NCBI GenBank assembly: GCA_958405565.1
Contig: CATYEN010000007.1
Span: forward strand, 1 to 64,000
Source of the DNA: an uncultured Collinsella sp.
GTDB taxonomy: Bacteria > Actinomycetota > Coriobacteriia > Coriobacteriales > Coriobacteriaceae
Direction of reading: 5' to 3'
DNA length: 64,000 nt
Shown: one piece after another, positions 62,774 through 64,000 of the stretch
How positions within the stretch are numbered: the first letter of the stretch is position 1
How the letters are laid out: every line of letters starts with the position of its first letter
Program-made: the position numbers and the translations under genes
Notes under the pieces: model-generated
Seen by the model: the letters and a program-made list of their open reading frames with translations, nothing else
Told to the model about the DNA's origin: nothing
Databases searched by the model: none

Positions 62774-63244
62774 ATGAGCGGCGTCTACCAGCGAAACCGC
62801 GAGGTGTCCGAGTACAAGTTCTTCACGCAGGCCATCGCCATCCGCGTGGAGGTCAACAAGCTCATGGCCTCCTCGTCGGTCGTGCCGAAAGCCTACAGGC
62901 TGCTGAACGCGGTGCCCACGGTGGAGACCGCGCGCAGCATCGTATACAACGTCAACCGCGCCGACTGCTTCTACCCCAACAGTTCGTTCAACGCACTTGA
63001 GCGCAAGCGCTACCTGACGCTGGCGATAGCCGACTGCGAGCAGCTGATGCTCGACATGCAGTGCCTCATGGACATCGGCCTGCCCGTGAACGCCAACCGC
63101 TTCGAGGCGCTGGCGGGCATGGTCGAGGAGGAGATCAAACTGCTCAAGGGCGCGCGCAAGAACGTACGCGTCACCGGCAAGAAGACGACCGACGAGCGCA
63201 TAGCCGAGGCCGAGGCCGAGCTAGAGCGCCTGCGTTCGTTATAA
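62774..63244 (+). CDS. avd: DGR accessory variability determinant (Avd-like)
   Basis: A 156-aa helical protein: EVSEYKFFTQAIAIRVEVNKLM, then LNAVPTVETARSIVYNVNRADCFYP, ALERKRYLTLAIADCEQLMLDM, and a basic C-terminus. This is the four-helix-bundle pattern of Avd, which binds the DGR reverse transcriptase and the template RNA. ATG 62774 follows GGGAGG. It lies between VR and TR, its usual place. Confidence 0.88.
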   Translation: MSGVYQRNREVSEYKFFTQAIAIRVEVNKLMASSSVVPKAYRLLNAVPTVETARSIVYNVNRADCFYPNSSFNALERKRYLTLAIADCEQLMLDMQCLMDIGLPVNANRFEALAGMVEEEIKLLKGARKNVRVTGKKTTDERIAEAEAELERLRSL

Positions 63245-63267
63245 TGGGCGGCGGTCCCGCCTTGTAT

Positions 63268-63396
63268 ATCAGTACAATTGGTGGCTGCGTTCCGTCATGG
63301 GTGGCTCCTCGTCCAACGTGTGCTACGTCAACAACAACGGCAATGCCAACTACAATTCGGCGACGAACACCTGGGTTCGCCCCCGCCCCGGATTCC
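63268..63396 (+). repeat. DGR template repeat (TR)
   Basis: A 129-bp untranslated master copy of VR, located 23 bp after avd and 212 bp before the reverse transcriptase. In the reading frame of VR it has nine Asn codons (AAC/AAT) at variable sites, the typical preference of TRs, since both A positions can be mutated to give many residues. The transcript carries the adenines that the reverse transcriptase miscopies. Confidence 0.95.
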
Positions 63397-63608
63397 CTTA
63401 CTGCCAGACCGAGTAGGCCAGCGGGCCGAAAGCAGAGCGCGGAGAGGAAGGAAGGCGCGACCATTGGGCGCGAGCCCGTAAATACGCACCCCGCGAGGGT
63501 GGCCGGACGCTGCTTGCATGGCGCGGCGCTCCGTGGCTTCGCCGCGTTTCATGGCCATACCTCAAGCGGCTGTCAGAGCCACATTGCAAGCCGTGCGGGG
63601 TGCCTTCT

Positions 63609-64000
63609 ATGAACTCAGAGGAAAGGCGGGCGGCGCGCCGGAAGCGCCGCGAGGAGAAGCGCGCGAAAGCAAAGGCCGAGCGCGTCAAGGCGTGCACGCT
63701 TGAGACCGTGGCCGACCTTAACAGCCTGTGCAAGGCATCAAAGCAGGCCGCGCGCGGCGTGATGTGGAAGGCGTCCACGCAGCGGTACATGAGAAGCTAC
63801 CTGCGCAACGCCGTCCTTTCCCGCCGCGACCTTTTGGAGGGCCGCGACATATGCCGGGGCTTCATACGGTTCGACCTATGGGAGCGCGGCAAGCTGAGGC
63901 ATATCAGCGCCGTGCACTTCCCCGAGCGCGTGGTGCAGAAGTCGCTGTCGCAGAACGCGCTCGTGCCCGCAATCGTGCCCACCCTCATAGCCGCGAACTC
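63609..64000 (+). CDS. DGR reverse transcriptase, 5' part (cut by window end)
   Basis: From ATG 63609 an open frame runs to the window edge (at least 130 codons). After a basic N-terminal helix, it has SYLRNAVLSRRDLLEG, GFIRFDLWERGKLRHI and HFPERVVQKSLSQNALVP, which are motifs typical of bacterial DGR reverse transcriptases before the catalytic YVDD-type region. The rest, with the metal-binding Asp residues, lies outside. It should reverse-transcribe TR RNA with errors at adenines. Confidence 0.88.
   Translation, partial: MNSEERRAARRKRREEKRAKAKAERVKACTLETVADLNSLCKASKQAARGVMWKASTQRYMRSYLRNAVLSRRDLLEGRDICRGFIRFDLWERGKLRHISAVHFPERVVQKSLSQNALVPAIVPTLIAAN

Larger units (their letters stand above)
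31101..64000. mobile_element. Siphovirus-type prophage, right end outside the window
   Basis: From the serine recombinase to the window edge every gene fits a temperate tailed phage: lysogeny operon, divergent early genes, replication, packaging, head, tail and a diversity-generating retroelement. Base composition is higher in GC and ATA isoleucine codons are more frequent than in the chromosomal genes. The left boundary is about 31,100-31,160; the exact attachment core cannot be fixed because serine integrases use cores of a few bases. Lysis genes and attR were not found in the window. Confidence 0.93.

Noticed and set aside
63061..63612. 183-codon plus-strand frame across avd, TR and the following gap
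   Set aside because: It reads TR in a different frame from VR, lacks a ribosome site and mostly overlaps the supported avd gene. TR is better explained as an untranslated template.

Overview
The window suggests a high-GC Gram-positive bacterium of the class Coriobacteriia, most likely Collinsella or a close relative. The grounds are the gene set: a type III glutamine synthetase, a MurT/GatD system for amidated lipid II, a MetH with a separate reactivation protein, and several iron-dependent alcohol/glycerol dehydrogenases. The genus is an inference, because no 16S gene is present. Positions 1 to about 31,100 are host chromosome. From about 31,100 to the right edge the window holds one long, very GC-rich prophage of siphovirus type. 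Its right end lies beyond the window.

Chromosome, left to right. A small hypothetical gene sits behind a perfect 26-bp palindrome, followed by a DUF1648-type membrane protein, YchF and a four-cluster ferredoxin-like protein. Next come three iron-dependent dehydrogenases on the minus strand (two glycerol-dehydrogenase relatives and one Fe-ADH). Two paralogous helical-repeat-like proteins lead to a single-chain MurT-GatD fusion, tRNA-Glu(UUC), and the type III glutamine synthetase on the other strand. A one-carbon/methionine run follows (metF, a stand-alone MetH reactivation protein, metH), then UPF0210, a methyltransferase and the YhbY-type RNA-binding protein. A 999-aa STAND/SARP-like regulator precedes nagB, a glucose-type PTS IIA protein and glmM (amino-sugar and envelope supply), ribosomal proteins S9 and L13, and a patatin-like lipase. 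The intergenic gaps carry several large palindromic elements, including a 134-bp nested cruciform and a MITE-like element.

Prophage. A minus-strand lysogeny operon (CI-like repressor, unknown cargo gene, large serine recombinase) faces a plus-strand early region. The early region holds an HTH protein, a gene broken at a G9 tract, RusA, a ParB-like protein, a DUF1351-like protein, ERF, SSB, a replisome organiser with an internal origin-like repeat block, a DnaC-like loader, an HNH protein, and a run of small proteins. One of these small proteins carries an Acb2/Tad1-like hairpin motif (a possible anti-CBASS sponge). The late region runs TerS, TerL, portal, MuF-type protein with a JAMM domain, scaffold, capsid, connectors, tail tube, chaperones, tape measure, Dit, Tal and baseplate proteins.

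The outstanding system is at the right edge: a complete-looking diversity-generating retroelement (DGR). It has a tail-end target gene with a C-terminal variable repeat (62,529-62,657), an Avd-like accessory protein, a template repeat (63,268-63,396), and the start of a DGR-type reverse transcriptase cut by the window end. The two repeats align without gaps over 129 positions. Fifteen of the 27 template adenines differ in the variable repeat, against only 2 of the 102 other bases, which is the signature of adenine-directed mutagenic retrohoming. The phage therefore appears able to rewrite the tip of a receptor-binding protein. No lysis genes were seen; they presumably lie beyond the window.
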